Shown here piece by piece: positions 17,249-27,162 of a stretch of 64,000 nucleotides of DNA (positions are counted from its first letter, which is position 1; every line of letters begins with the position of its first letter). Under the pieces are notes generated by a model that was given only the letters and a program-made list of their open reading frames with translations, had not been told where the DNA came from and searched no databases. Made by a program: the position numbers and the translations under genes. The stretch comes from Castellaniella sp. GTDB taxonomy: Bacteria > Pseudomonadota > Gammaproteobacteria > Burkholderiales > Burkholderiaceae_B. The DNA lies in contig NZ_JAUCCU010000001.1 of the NCBI RefSeq assembly GCF_034675845.1, forward strand, positions 1,736,001 through 1,800,000, read 5' to 3'.

Positions 17249-20155
17249 TCAGATCCGCCGTCCACTGATTTCTTCCACGAAGGCCCGGGTCGCCGAGTTG
17301 TTGATCAGCGGCAGGATGTTTTCGTGCAGCAGCATCTCTGATGGCATGCGGGCCGCTGAAATCACATAACCCTGCACGTAATCGACTCCCATCTCGGCTA
17401 GTGTCCGCAGGGTCGCTACGTCCTCGACCCATTCGGCAATGCACTCCATGCCCAGGTTGTGGGCCAGATCCACAATGCTGTTGACGATGGCGATGTTGGC
17501 CTCGCTGGTCAGCATGTCGCGGATCAAGGAGCCGTCGATCTTGATGGTATCGGCCGGAAGTTCCTTGAGGTATGAGAACGAGGTATAGCCCGCGCCGAAG
17601 TCATCCAGCGACACGCGCGCGCCCATGCGCTGCAGACGGCGCATGAACTGGCGTGTGCGCTCCAGATCCTGCAGGGCCACGCCCTCTGTGATTTCTACGC
17701 AGAGGCGTCGAGTGAACTGCGGTTGCTGATTCAGGATGCCAAACAAGCTGTTGATGAAACGGTCGTCATTTAGCGAGACGCCGCTGAGGTTGACATTGAC
17801 CTGCTGGGTATTGGCGAGTGTCAGGTGGTGCTTGGAAATCCATTCGAGCGCAGTGGTGAAGACCCATTTGTCGATGACGGTAATCATGCCGCTGTCTTCG
17901 GCGGCCTGAATGATTCTTTGGGTTTGCAGTGGGTGGCCGCCGTTGCTGCGCACACGCAGCAATACCTCGAAATTCAGGGTTTTCAGGGGATGGCGCAGCG
18001 ACATGATGGGCTGCATGACCAAGTAAATATCATCAGGTGTTTTGCCCTGATCCAGTTCTTCGAACACGCGAAGTTCATTGATGTGATCGAACAGTTCGTG
18101 GGTGTTTTCTTCGTAGAGGACGATGTCCTGATGCTGCTTGCGGGCATCGCGGCAGGCGCGGGATGCTGCTGCGATGGCGTCTTTGGGACGCATGCGTGCA
18201 TCCAGGTCGATGACCCCCATGGCGCTTTTGATCTGGAAGGACCGATCGCCCACATAAATGGGGGCGCTGTTCAGGCTGTCGATCATGTCCTGGGCCAGGC
18301 GCCGGGCTTCGCGGGCGCGGATGCCGGGAAACAGGATGATGAAGTCATCACTGCCGATACGGCCGAGCTTTTGCTGCTCAGTGAGAGAATAGCGCACGCG
18401 TTCGCAGGCGAGTTGCAACAGCTGGTCGCCTGCCGAATGGCCAAACAGGTCGTTGACGCGCTTCAGGTGGTTCAGGCTAAGAAAAGACATGGCGCAGGGG
18501 GTGCCAACCTGCTGCAGCTGCTCGATCGCGCCTTCCATGGCGGTTTCGATGCCGTGACGATTCAGGGTGTTGGTGAGGACGTCGCTGTCGGTCATCAGAC
18601 TCAGATTGCGGAGCGTCTCGGTGCGTGCAGTCACATCCTGCAGCGAGCCCTCGATGCGGCTGCCCACCAGGGTCGCGCGCAGCAAGAAGCAGCGCGGGGG
18701 GGCTTTGGGGTCGTCGCTGATCTGCTGGATTTCAGTGTCTTCGCCTTTTTCGGTGGCCAGCGACACCGCCACCCAGTCGACATCGCTGAAGAAATGCTTC
18801 CAGCCCAGGGCTGGTGCTTCGGTTTCGTTCAGGATCTGCAGCATCTGGCGGGCGTTGTTGTTCAGGTGCTCGAAGTGGCGCGTGGCCCCTAGCGTGAACA
18901 GACCCAGCGGCGAGAGCGAGTCATGCACAATCAGTTCGTTGCGCTGACGCAGCCGGTTGTGGCGATCTTCGCGGATGCGGTTGGCGGTAGCCAAGGCCAC
19001 CAGCAGGTTGCAGAACAAAAACACGCCGATGGTGGGCCCATTGCGAAGCCAATGCGTTTGTTCCAGGCCGATGAATATCAAGCCGATGCCCAGCAGGCCG
19101 GTGGCGACGCAGACCCCCAGCGTGTGCCAGAACAAAGACCGCGTGGTATAGCGAAACAGGGCATGGATCAGGATGGTGAAGGTGAGCGCCGTCCCGGCCC
19201 AACCCGCCAGAAAAGAGGCACCCAGGAACAGGTTGGCGGAGGGCATCACCAGCATGACGGCCAGCACCAGGGACAGGGCCAGCCCTGCCAGTTGCAGGCG
19301 ACGGTGCAGCATGACCCCCAGGCTGTAGCGGAATAAGCGGGTATATAGCAGCCAGGTCGTGATAAATGACAGCAGCAAGATGAGTTTGCGGGACCAGAGC
19401 AGGTCAGCCGGGGCCAGTTGGTGGCCTAGCCAGAGGTGGTCCCAGCCCAGGGCCCAGGCCACAAGACGCAGATTGCAGACGAACCAGCAGGACAGCAGCA
19501 CATACAGGTGGTCGCGGGTGGTCAGGCTGACAATGGCGGTAAAGGCCGCCAGGATCAGCAGACCGCCTTCCAGCAGGCCCAGGGCATAGGAGCTTTGGGC
19601 GCGAGCCGTGGCCATGGCGCGAGAAGGCCACTGTGTGATGGCGATGTCGCCGGGCGTTGCGTTGTCCATGCGGCATGCTACTTGGCCAGAGGCCTGCGTT
19701 GGCAGTGCGGCAACGTGGCCCAGCACGTTGGTGTGCAGTTCCAGGGCAACCGGGGGTTGATGGGCTGGCAGTAGCCAGCAGGCGAGGGATTCGATCAGGG
19801 AGCTGGGTAGCAGCAGGGCGCGACCCAGATCAGGCTGGCGTTCGTCCAGGGTGGCCAGTAGCCAGACCGGGCCTTCCGGCAGGTAGGCGCTTAGGCGGGT
19901 AGGGCTGTCCTGCAGGGCATTGAGCGCTTGCTGGGGGGTGTCATATGCGGTCGTGGAAAAGCGGGTGGTCAGGCCCATGCCGCTGCTGGTGCTGGCATAG
20001 TGGTTGGGAAACAAGCTGGCGCTGAGGACCAGGCCCAAGGCCAGTAACAGGGGGATCACGTAATACACCAAGAACACCCGTAGTCCCCGGCGTCTGACGG
20101 CAAACGGCAGAAAAAACCGGTTGGAGGAGTGCTGCTGAGTTGGCATATATGACAC
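17249..20155 (-). CDS. Membrane GGDEF/EAL protein (cyclic-di-GMP signalling), degenerate GGDEF
   Basis: A 968-residue sensor. Residues ~27-48 are a first membrane helix, ~50-187 a periplasmic sensory region, ~190-395 about seven further helices (7TMR-DISM-like), ~410-515 a PAS-like region, ~520-680 GGDEF, ~690-950 EAL. The GGDEF motif reads GSDDF (601-605), so cyclase activity is doubtful. The EAL motif is EVL (730-732), but other catalytic positions are kept: NVNLSG (near 787), EITEG (821-825), DDFG (851-854), K872, E908 and Q928. It is therefore likely a c-di-GMP phosphodiesterase with a regulatory GGDEF domain. Monocistronic; 149 bp separate it from lysA. Confidence 0.88.
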   Translation of the reverse strand: MSYMPTQQHSSNRFFLPFAVRRRGLRVFLVYYVIPLLLALGLVLSASLFPNHYASTSSGMGLTTRFSTTAYDTPQQALNALQDSPTRLSAYLPEGPVWLLATLDERQPDLGRALLLPSSLIESLACWLLPAHQPPVALELHTNVLGHVAALPTQASGQVACRMDNATPGDIAITQWPSRAMATARAQSSYALGLLEGGLLILAAFTAIVSLTTRDHLYVLLSCWFVCNLRLVAWALGWDHLWLGHQLAPADLLWSRKLILLLSFITTWLLYTRLFRYSLGVMLHRRLQLAGLALSLVLAVMLVMPSANLFLGASFLAGWAGTALTFTILIHALFRYTTRSLFWHTLGVCVATGLLGIGLIFIGLEQTHWLRNGPTIGVFLFCNLLVALATANRIREDRHNRLRQRNELIVHDSLSPLGLFTLGATRHFEHLNNNARQMLQILNETEAPALGWKHFFSDVDWVAVSLATEKGEDTEIQQISDDPKAPPRCFLLRATLVGSRIEGSLQDVTARTETLRNLSLMTDSDVLTNTLNRHGIETAMEGAIEQLQQVGTPCAMSFLSLNHLKRVNDLFGHSAGDQLLQLACERVRYSLTEQQKLGRIGSDDFIILFPGIRAREARRLAQDMIDSLNSAPIYVGDRSFQIKSAMGVIDLDARMRPKDAIAAASRACRDARKQHQDIVLYEENTHELFDHINELRVFEELDQGKTPDDIYLVMQPIMSLRHPLKTLNFEVLLRVRSNGGHPLQTQRIIQAAEDSGMITVIDKWVFTTALEWISKHHLTLANTQQVNVNLSGVSLNDDRFINSLFGILNQQPQFTRRLCVEITEGVALQDLERTRQFMRRLQRMGARVSLDDFGAGYTSFSYLKELPADTIKIDGSLIRDMLTSEANIAIVNSIVDLAHNLGMECIAEWVEDVATLRTLAEMGVDYVQGYVISAARMPSEMLLHENILPLINNSATRAFVEEISGRRI

Positions 20156-20304
20156 TAAATAAATATGGAGAACGGCCTTGGTACTTGGTTTCGTGAAACA
20201 GGCAGACTCTGAAATTATTATCCCGATACAGTTTTTACGGCTGATCGCACGCCGATTTTAGTCGGAGTTGTTTGTGCGCTGCACCAAGGGATTTCCAGCA
20301 CTGC

Positions 20305-21579
20305 TTAATCGGGACCAGGAATGATGCGCTCTTGGGCGTACAAATCCTGGATGGTTTCCCTGGGACGAACCAGCCAGCTCTGGCTGCCATCGACCAGAAC
20401 CTCGGCTGCCCGGGGGCGGCTATTGTATTGGCTGGACATGGAAAACGCATAGGCGCCAGCGGATTGAATGGCCAGCAGATCCCCCTGGGCGAGGGCCAGT
20501 GATCGGCCACGCGCCAGCCAGTCGCCGCTCTCGCAGATTGGCCCCACAATGTCATAGGTGTGTGTACTTGCATCGGCGTGGGGCTGAACCGGGGTGACGT
20601 CGTGCCAGGCCTCGTAGAGTGCGGGCCGCATCAGATCGTTCATGGCGGCATCGACGATGGCGAAATTGCGCGCTTCAGTGTGTTTCAGGTATTCGACCCG
20701 GGTCAGCAGTACGCCGGCGTTGCCCACCAGGGATCGGCCGGGTTCCAGAATCAGTTGCAAATTGTCCAGGCCGTGTTGTTGCAGGGCGGCAAAAACAGGG
20801 TTCAGCAGGTCGGCAGGGTGAGGCGGGTTTTCGTCGATGTAGCGAATGCCCAGTCCGCCGCCCAAGTCCAGATGGCGCAGGGTGATGCCGTCTGCCTTCA
20901 GTAGATCGATCAAGGTCAGGAGTTTGTCCAGGGCGTCCAGATAGGGACTGATTTCCGTGATCTGTGAACCGATGTGGCAATCGACCCCCATGATTTCGAG
21001 TGAGGGGTGCTGCTGGGCCTGGCGGTACAAGGCCGGCGCCTGGCGGATATCAATGCCGAACTTGTTGTCTTTCAGGCCGGTGGATATATAGGGGTGGGTC
21101 TTGGCGTCCACGTCCGGGTTGACGCGCAGCGATACCGGGGCGCGTACACCCATTTCCTGGGCGATGGCGGCCAGACGAGTCAGCTCGTCGGCGGATTCGA
21201 CGTTAAAGCATTTAATGCCTGCGGTCAGCGCCTGCCGGATTTCCCAGGCTTGTTTGCCGACGCCGGAAAATACGATGCGGCTGGCGGAGGCCCCTGCCGC
21301 CATCACGCGGGCGAGTTCGCCGCCGGAGACGATGTCGAAACCTGCGCCCAGGCGCTGGAATTCGTGCAGCACCGCCAGGTTGGAGTTTGCCTTGACGCCA
21401 TAGCAGACCAGCGCATTGCGCCCGGCGATGGCGCTTTCGTAGCGCTGCCAGGCAGCCTGCAAAGCGGCGCGCGAGTACACGTACAGCGGAGTGCCGTGCT
21501 GCTGCGCCAAGTCGGACAGAGGGATGTCTTCAGCGTGCAGGACGCCATGCCGGGTCGGGAAGTGGAGTGCTGTATTCAT
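20305..21579 (-). CDS. lysA: Diaminopimelate decarboxylase
   Basis: PLP-dependent last step of lysine synthesis, converting meso-diaminopimelate to L-lysine. The 424-residue protein has the PLP lysine in CYGVKANSNLAVL (near residue 63), HIGSQITE, the glycine-rich GGGLGIRY, EPGRSLVGNAG and the substrate-binding CESGDWLARGR near residue 352, so all family elements are intact. It starts 6 bp after the LptM-type lipoprotein gene and is co-transcribed with it. Confidence 0.97.
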   Translation of the reverse strand: MNTALHFPTRHGVLHAEDIPLSDLAQQHGTPLYVYSRAALQAAWQRYESAIAGRNALVCYGVKANSNLAVLHEFQRLGAGFDIVSGGELARVMAAGASASRIVFSGVGKQAWEIRQALTAGIKCFNVESADELTRLAAIAQEMGVRAPVSLRVNPDVDAKTHPYISTGLKDNKFGIDIRQAPALYRQAQQHPSLEIMGVDCHIGSQITEISPYLDALDKLLTLIDLLKADGITLRHLDLGGGLGIRYIDENPPHPADLLNPVFAALQQHGLDNLQLILEPGRSLVGNAGVLLTRVEYLKHTEARNFAIVDAAMNDLMRPALYEAWHDVTPVQPHADASTHTYDIVGPICESGDWLARGRSLALAQGDLLAIQSAGAYAFSMSSQYNSRPRAAEVLVDGSQSWLVRPRETIQDLYAQERIIPGPD

Positions 21580-21585
21580 CGAGGG

Positions 21586-21756
21586 TCAAAGAGGCGTATC
21601 GGGCGGCAGAGTGGGAGGAGCCATCAAGGCAGGATCAGCTGGCGGGGGAGATGCAGCGGGCTGCAGCGGGCCCTTCATGCCACAGGCGGTCAGCAGCAGC
21701 ATCAGACAGCTGGCTGCGACATACGTGGGCAGTCGCGAATACAGGCGGGTAGTCAT
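21586..21756 (-). CDS. lptM: LptM-type small outer membrane lipoprotein (YifL family)
   Basis: A 56-residue lipoprotein. The signal peptide runs MTTRLYSRLPTYVAASCLML and the lipobox is LTACG, with the lipidated cysteine directly followed by GMKGPL, the hallmark of LptM/YifL. The rest is a proline- and alanine-rich tail. LptM helps mature the LptD/LptE lipopolysaccharide translocon in E. coli. It lies between mrcA (TAATG overlap of one base) and lysA (6-bp gap), the usual place of this gene. Too short for many gene callers. Confidence 0.85.
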   Translation of the reverse strand: MTTRLYSRLPTYVAASCLMLLLTACGMKGPLQPAASPPPADPALMAPPTLPPDTPL

Positions 21757-24207
21757 TAAAAAGGCACTCGGACAGGTTGGGGAATGGCGGCCGGGTTATT
21801 GTCGGCGCTGCCGCCGAGCTGATCCAGCAGGGCTCCGATGCCGTCCTGGGCCGAGTCAGCAGGCGCGCCTGGGTCTGGGTCGCCAGGGGCAGGCAGGCCT
21901 ACCCGGGCGATGGCGGTGCCCGGTGGGAATTCAGAAAAGTAAAAATCGCCGCTGGCACGCGACAGGCCGCTGGGGATGGGGCCTGGTGGAATTTCTGGCT
22001 TGCCTGCCAGGGCGACTTTCATGTAGTTGGCCCAGATCGGCAGGGCTGCGCCACCGCCGGTTTCTCCTTGGCCCATGGATTTTGGCTGATCGAAGCCCAT
22101 CCAGGCGATGGTGACGATTTCGGGATTGAAGCCTGCGAACCAGGCATCCTGAGAGTCGTTGGTGGTGCCGGTCTTGCCGCCGATGTCATTGCGCTTGAGT
22201 TCGCGGTGCGCGCGCGCGCCGGTGCCGGAGGTTGCGACGCCGCGCAGCAGGTCATTCATGACGTAGGCGGTGCGCGGATCGATCACGCGGGCGAGGGTGT
22301 CGCCCGCCACCGTCGGGCGCGCGCGCATGATGACCGTGCCGCTGCTGTCGGTGACGTAGTCGATCAAATAGGGCGGCACCCGATAGCCGCCATTGGCAAA
22401 TACGGCATAGCCGCCCGCCAGCTGGAGCGGCGTGACGCTGCCAGCCCCCAGGGCCAATGGCAGGACGGCGGGCTGACGTGAGCGATCAAAACCGAAGCGT
22501 GTGATGTAGTCCTGTACATACTGAGGACCTACGGCTTGCATGATGCGGATGGACACCATGTTTTTGGATTTATACAGGCCCTGGCGCATGGTCAACATGG
22601 GTTCGTAGGCGCGGCCATAGTTTTTTGGGTTCCAGGCCTTGGAGCCGGTCTGTTCGGCGGTCAGGGAGAAAGGCTCGTCAGAGATCTGCGTGGCCGGCGT
22701 CAGGCCGCGTTCCAGGGACGAGGCATAGATGAAGGGTTTGAAGGATGAGCCCGGCTGGCGCCAGGCCTGGGTGACGCGGTTGAATTTTCCTTCTTCGTAG
22801 TCGAATCCCCCCACCATGGCGAGGATGCCGCCGTCCTGGGCACGTAGCGATACCAGGGCCGCCTGGATCGTGGGCTTATTCAGTAATTCCCAGGTGTCGT
22901 CGGGGGTTTTGTGTATATACACCACGGCGCCGCGGCTGATTTTGACGGGGGGCTTGGCGTTGGCGGTCAGCCCACGGGCAATCACCCGTAAGGCGCTTTT
23001 ATCGGTGATGTCGATGATCTGGCTGGCGCTGCGGGCGACCCGAACCTGGGTGGGGCTGGCCGACAGGACAATGCCGGTCAGCAAGTCGCCGTTATCGGGG
23101 TATTTTTCCAGGACGGAATCCAGGATGTCATTGAAGGCGTCGGTCTGGTTTTCGATGTCGGCGGGCAGGCTGATGGTTTCCTCGGGGCCGGGGTAGTATG
23201 CCCTGCGGGTGTAGTCCAGGACGCCATCGCGCAAGGCCTGATAGGCGGCCTCTTGGTCTTTGGAATTGATGGTGGTGTAGATGTTGAAGCCACGGGAATA
23301 GATGTCGTCCTGATAGACGCCATACAGCAACTGGCGGGCGAGTTCCGCAGGGTATTCGCCATGCACCGCATAGCGCCCAGTGGGCGTGCCAGCGGCGGAT
23401 TGGATGATGATGGGCTGCTCTATCGCTTGTTTGTATTCGGCTTCGGTCAGGTAGCCCAGGTTGCGCATGCGACCCAGAACATAGGCCTGGCGGGATTTGG
23501 CACGTTCGAAGTTGGAAATCGGGTTGAAGCGTGAGGGGGCTTTGGGGATGCCGGCCAGCATGGCGGCCTCGGCGGGGGTGATTTCAGCCAAGGGCTTGCC
23601 GAAATACGTGCGGCTGGCGGCAGCAAAGCCATACGCCCGGTGCCCCAGGAAGATCTGGTTCATGTACAGGTCCAGAATCTGGTCCTTGGACAGCGTGGCT
23701 TCGATCTTGAAGGTCAGCAGCAGCTCGTAGAATTTCCGGGTGTAGGTTTTTTCGGATGAAAGATAGAAATTGCGCGCCACCTGCATGGTGATCGTGCTGG
23801 CGCCCTGGGTCTTGGACATGTGCACGACGTTGGCGATGGCGGCGCGCAGCACCCCGGTCCAGTCGATGCCGCCGTGCTGATAGAAACGGTCATCCTCGGC
23901 GGCCAGAATGGCCGACTTCATGATGTCGGGGATTTCATGGAAGCGCAGCACATTGCGGCGCTCTTCGCCGAATTCGCCAATCAGGACGTGGTCGGCTGTA
24001 TAGATGCGCAGGGGTACCCGGGGCCGGTAGTTGGGTCATGGCATTGAGGTCTGGCAAATTGGGCCAGGCCAGTGCCAAAGCCAGCGTCAGCAGCAAGGCA
24101 CCGCATACGCCTAGGCCGGCAAACAGCACGAATGCCTTCAGCATCAGGCGGCCCAGCCACGAACGAGCAGGCGCCTTGGGCGTGGAGGTTTTGTTGGTGG
24201 TTCTCAT
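21756..24207 (-). pseudogene. mrcA: Penicillin-binding protein 1A, frameshifted near the N-terminus
   Basis: Bifunctional peptidoglycan synthase. The 5' part (24207 to ~24036) encodes a cytoplasmic tail and membrane anchor through NLPDLNAMT; the rest continues in another frame as YRPRVPLRIYTADHVLIGEF and onward. One extra base within 24031-24036 (plus strand TTGGGT) breaks the frame. Everything after is intact: glycosyltransferase motifs EDDRFYQHGGID and GASTITMQVARN, and transpeptidase motifs SSFK and KTGTTND. Corrected length would be about 816 residues, normal for PBP1A. Translation could restart at an internal codon without the anchor. Either a real pseudogene or a sequence error. Confidence 0.85.
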
Positions 24208-24373
24208 CAGGGACGATTGTAAGCTCTGGCGGGAGCGCGCCAGCGATCGATAGCGGGGGGAATGTAAGCAGATGCAGCAAGCCGACAGGCCGTGTCAAGC
24301 ATGGTCGATATGGCACCAAGCTCTTTGGCACCAATGCGATAATACACGCAAATCAACGCCAACCCGAACCTCT

Positions 24374-26032
24374 ATGTCGCTGTCTGCTGCTCCTGTTGTT
24401 TCATCTACATCCCCCGATCCCGCTGCCTGGGTGCGGCCGATCTTTCTGGTGGGCATGATGGGGGTGGGTAAAACCACCATCGGTCGCCAGTTGGCAGCGG
24501 CGCTGGGCCGTCAGTTCGCCGATCTGGACCATGCCATCGAGGCGCGCTGCGGCGTGCCGGTGGCCACGATTTTCGACATCGAAGGCGAGGCCGGGTTCCG
24601 GCGTCGTGAAACCGCCTTGCTGGACGAATGCACGCGGATTTCCGGGCTGGTGCTGGCCACGGGCGGGGGCGCGATTCTGGCACCGGAAAATCGCGCCATG
24701 CTGCGCGCGCGCGGCTATGTCGTGTATTTGTATGCGGGCGTGGACGAGCTGTACCAGCGCGTGGCGCGGGACCGTAATCGTCCTCTGCTGCAGACCGAGG
24801 ACCCGCGCCAGCGCATTGCCGACCTATTGGCACAGCGCGAACCCCTGTACGATAGTGTGGCTGATATCCGCCAGGATACCGCTTCGCAACCCATTAACCA
24901 GGTTCTGCGCAATCTGATTGCCAGTTTGCCTAGCACCGCTACTCCTAGACGCATGCATACTGTTCAAGTCTCTACCCCCGGTGGGCAGTACCCCATCCAT
25001 ATCGGCCGCGGCCGTCTCGACGCGTTGGACACCAGCGTGCCTGCCGATGCCACGGCGCTGGCGGTGATCACGAACACCACGGTGGCGGCTTTATATGGCG
25101 ATCGCGTACGCGCGGTGCTGGCCAAGACCGGTAAACCTATCCATTGCGTCAGCCTGCCTGATGGCGAGCAGTTCAAGACCTGGGATTCGCTGAACCAGAT
25201 TTTCGATGCCTTGCTGGGCGCAGCCCTGGATCGCAAGGTCGTGCTGATTGCGTTGGGCGGGGGTGTGGTGGGTGATATGGCCGGTTTTGCAGCGGCCTGC
25301 TATATGCGTGGCGTGCGCTTTATCCAGGTGCCCACAACGCTATTGGCCCAGGTGGATTCCTCGGTGGGGGGCAAGACCGCCATCAATCACCCCTTGGGCA
25401 AGAACATGATTGGCGCCTTTTATCAGCCGCAGGCGGTTGAAATCGATCCTCAGGTACTGGCGACGCTGCCCGCGCGTGAAATCTCCGCCGGCTTGGCCGA
25501 GGTCATTAAGTACGGCATGATTGCCGATGCGGATTTTTTCGCCTGGTGCGAATCCCATGTCCAGGCCTTGCGGGCGCTGGATGAGGATGCCATTGCTTAT
25601 GCGGTGCGCCGTTCCTGCGAACTCAAGGCCTGGGTCGTGTCCCAGGACGAGCGTGAATCCGGTATCCGGGCCATTCTGAACTTTGGCCATACCTTTGGGC
25701 ATGCCATCGAGTCCGGCCTGGGTTATGGCCAATGGCTGCATGGCGAGGCCGTGGGCTGCGGCATGGTGCTGGCGGCCCAGTTGTCGGTTCAGGTCTGCGG
25801 GCTGGACCCGGCCGTGGCCCAACGTATCCGAGCCCTGGTCCAGGCCATCGGCTGCCCGGTGCAGGCCCCCGACCTGGGCATGGATCGCTGGTTCGACCTG
25901 ATGCGGGTGGATAAGAAAACCGAAGGCCGGCACATACGCTATATCTTGTTGCCCGGCCTGGGTCAGGCCCACTTGCAGGCCGTGGATGATGATCAGGTCC
26001 GCCCGGTGCTGGCGGCCGGAACAGGAGACTGA
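24374..26032 (+). CDS. aroKB: Shikimate kinase / 3-dehydroquinate synthase fusion (AroKB)
   Basis: A single 552-residue reading frame joins two steps of the shikimate pathway. Residues ~20-185 are shikimate kinase: P-loop GMMGVGKT (27-34), DLDHAIE, and GGGAI. From residue 194 (ATG at 24953) the sequence is 3-dehydroquinate synthase: GGGVVGDMAGF, VDSSVGGKTAIN, the metal ligands in AEVIKYG and GHTFGHAIE. No stop codon separates them; the link is SLPSTATPRR. AroB might still also be started internally at 24953. In most relatives the two are separate adjacent genes. Start chosen at 24374 (MSLSAAP); an in-frame TTG/ATG lies upstream without homology. Divergent from mrcA, followed by dgt at 2 bp. 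Confidence 0.9.
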   Translation: MSLSAAPVVSSTSPDPAAWVRPIFLVGMMGVGKTTIGRQLAAALGRQFADLDHAIEARCGVPVATIFDIEGEAGFRRRETALLDECTRISGLVLATGGGAILAPENRAMLRARGYVVYLYAGVDELYQRVARDRNRPLLQTEDPRQRIADLLAQREPLYDSVADIRQDTASQPINQVLRNLIASLPSTATPRRMHTVQVSTPGGQYPIHIGRGRLDALDTSVPADATALAVITNTTVAALYGDRVRAVLAKTGKPIHCVSLPDGEQFKTWDSLNQIFDALLGAALDRKVVLIALGGGVVGDMAGFAAACYMRGVRFIQVPTTLLAQVDSSVGGKTAINHPLGKNMIGAFYQPQAVEIDPQVLATLPAREISAGLAEVIKYGMIADADFFAWCESHVQALRALDEDAIAYAVRRSCELKAWVVSQDERESGIRAILNFGHTFGHAIESGLGYGQWLHGEAVGCGMVLAAQLSVQVCGLDPAVAQRIRALVQAIGCPVQAPDLGMDRWFDLMRVDKKTEGRHIRYILLPGLGQAHLQAVDDDQVRPVLAAGTGD

Positions 26033-26034
26033 CC

Positions 26035-27162
26035 ATGAATGTGCTCGCCCCTTATGCCTGTGATCCACAAGCCACCCGGGGGCGGCGCCATGCAGAGCCC
26101 CCACCTCAGGGGCGCAATCACTTTCAGCGGGATCGCGACCGTATTGTGCATTGCTCGGCCTTTCGCCGCCTGGAATACAAAACACAGGTTTTTCTGAACC
26201 ACGAGGGCGATTTGTTTCGCACCCGGCTGACCCACAGCCTGGAGGTCGCCCAGATTGCCCGTACCCTGGCGCGTAATCTGGATGTACACGAGGACCTGAT
26301 CGAGGCGATGGCGCTGGCCCATGATCTGGGCCATACGCCTTTTGGTCATGCAGGCCAGGACGAACTGAACGCCTGCATGCGCCGATTCGCCCCGGATGCC
26401 GGTGGCTTCGAGCACAATCTGCAGAGCCTGCGCATTGTGGATACCCTCGAAGAACGCTACGCGGCCTTTGATGGCCTGAATCTGTGTTTCGAGACCCGTG
26501 AGGGCATACTCAAGCACTGTTCACGCAGCAATGCGCGCCAACTGGGCGATGTGGGGGTGCGCTTTCTGGATGGCACCCAGCCGTCCCTGGAGGCCCAGTT
26601 GACGAATCTGGCCGACGAGATCGCCTATAACAATCATGATATTGATGATGGCCTGCGTTCGGGCCTGATCACGCTGCCCCAGTTGCTAGAGGTGGAAATT
26701 TTCGCGGCGCACCATGATCACGTCCTGCGGCGCTACTCCGTCACGGATGAGAAACGCCTGGTGTCAGAGATCATCCGCGCCATGATCAATACCCTAGTGC
26801 AGGATCTCACCCGGACGACCGCAGCGTGCATTGCCCGGCTGCGGCCCGATAGTGTGGATGCGGTGCGTGCCGGCCCGTCATTAGCTGCATTCTCAGAGGC
26901 CATCGGCGCCCAGGCCAACGACCTGAAACAGTTTTTGCGCAGTAATCTTTATCGCCATGCTCAGGTCATGCGCATGACCCACAAGGCCCAGCGCATCGTG
27001 CGCGAACTGTTTTGCGCCTTTCTGGAAGAACCCCGCCTGCTGACGGCCGAATACCGGCGGGAAGACGCCAACGAGCAGGCCCGCGCCATTGCCGACTATA
27101 TCGCGGGGATGACCGATCGCTATGCGATCCGCGAGCACCGCATGCTATTTCTGATGGATTGA
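26035..27162 (+). CDS. dgt: Deoxyguanosinetriphosphate triphosphohydrolase-like protein
   Basis: HD-domain metal enzyme that removes triphosphate from dNTPs. In 375 residues the HD signature is complete: H67 (THSLEVAQIA), H96-D97 (AHDLGHTPFGHAG) and a downstream aspartate in LADEIAYNNHDIDDG. It begins 2 bp after the aroKB stop, within a GGAGACTG leader, and is translationally coupled. This is the shorter, broad-specificity dNTPase class common in betaproteobacteria rather than the longer E. coli Dgt. Confidence 0.92.
   Translation: MNVLAPYACDPQATRGRRHAEPPPQGRNHFQRDRDRIVHCSAFRRLEYKTQVFLNHEGDLFRTRLTHSLEVAQIARTLARNLDVHEDLIEAMALAHDLGHTPFGHAGQDELNACMRRFAPDAGGFEHNLQSLRIVDTLEERYAAFDGLNLCFETREGILKHCSRSNARQLGDVGVRFLDGTQPSLEAQLTNLADEIAYNNHDIDDGLRSGLITLPQLLEVEIFAAHHDHVLRRYSVTDEKRLVSEIIRAMINTLVQDLTRTTAACIARLRPDSVDAVRAGPSLAAFSEAIGAQANDLKQFLRSNLYRHAQVMRMTHKAQRIVRELFCAFLEEPRLLTAEYRREDANEQARAIADYIAGMTDRYAIREHRMLFLMD

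Noticed and set aside
22911..22922. GTGTATATACAC palindrome resembling a HutC site
   Set aside because: Lies inside mrcA coding sequence far from hut genes; best read as chance codon use.
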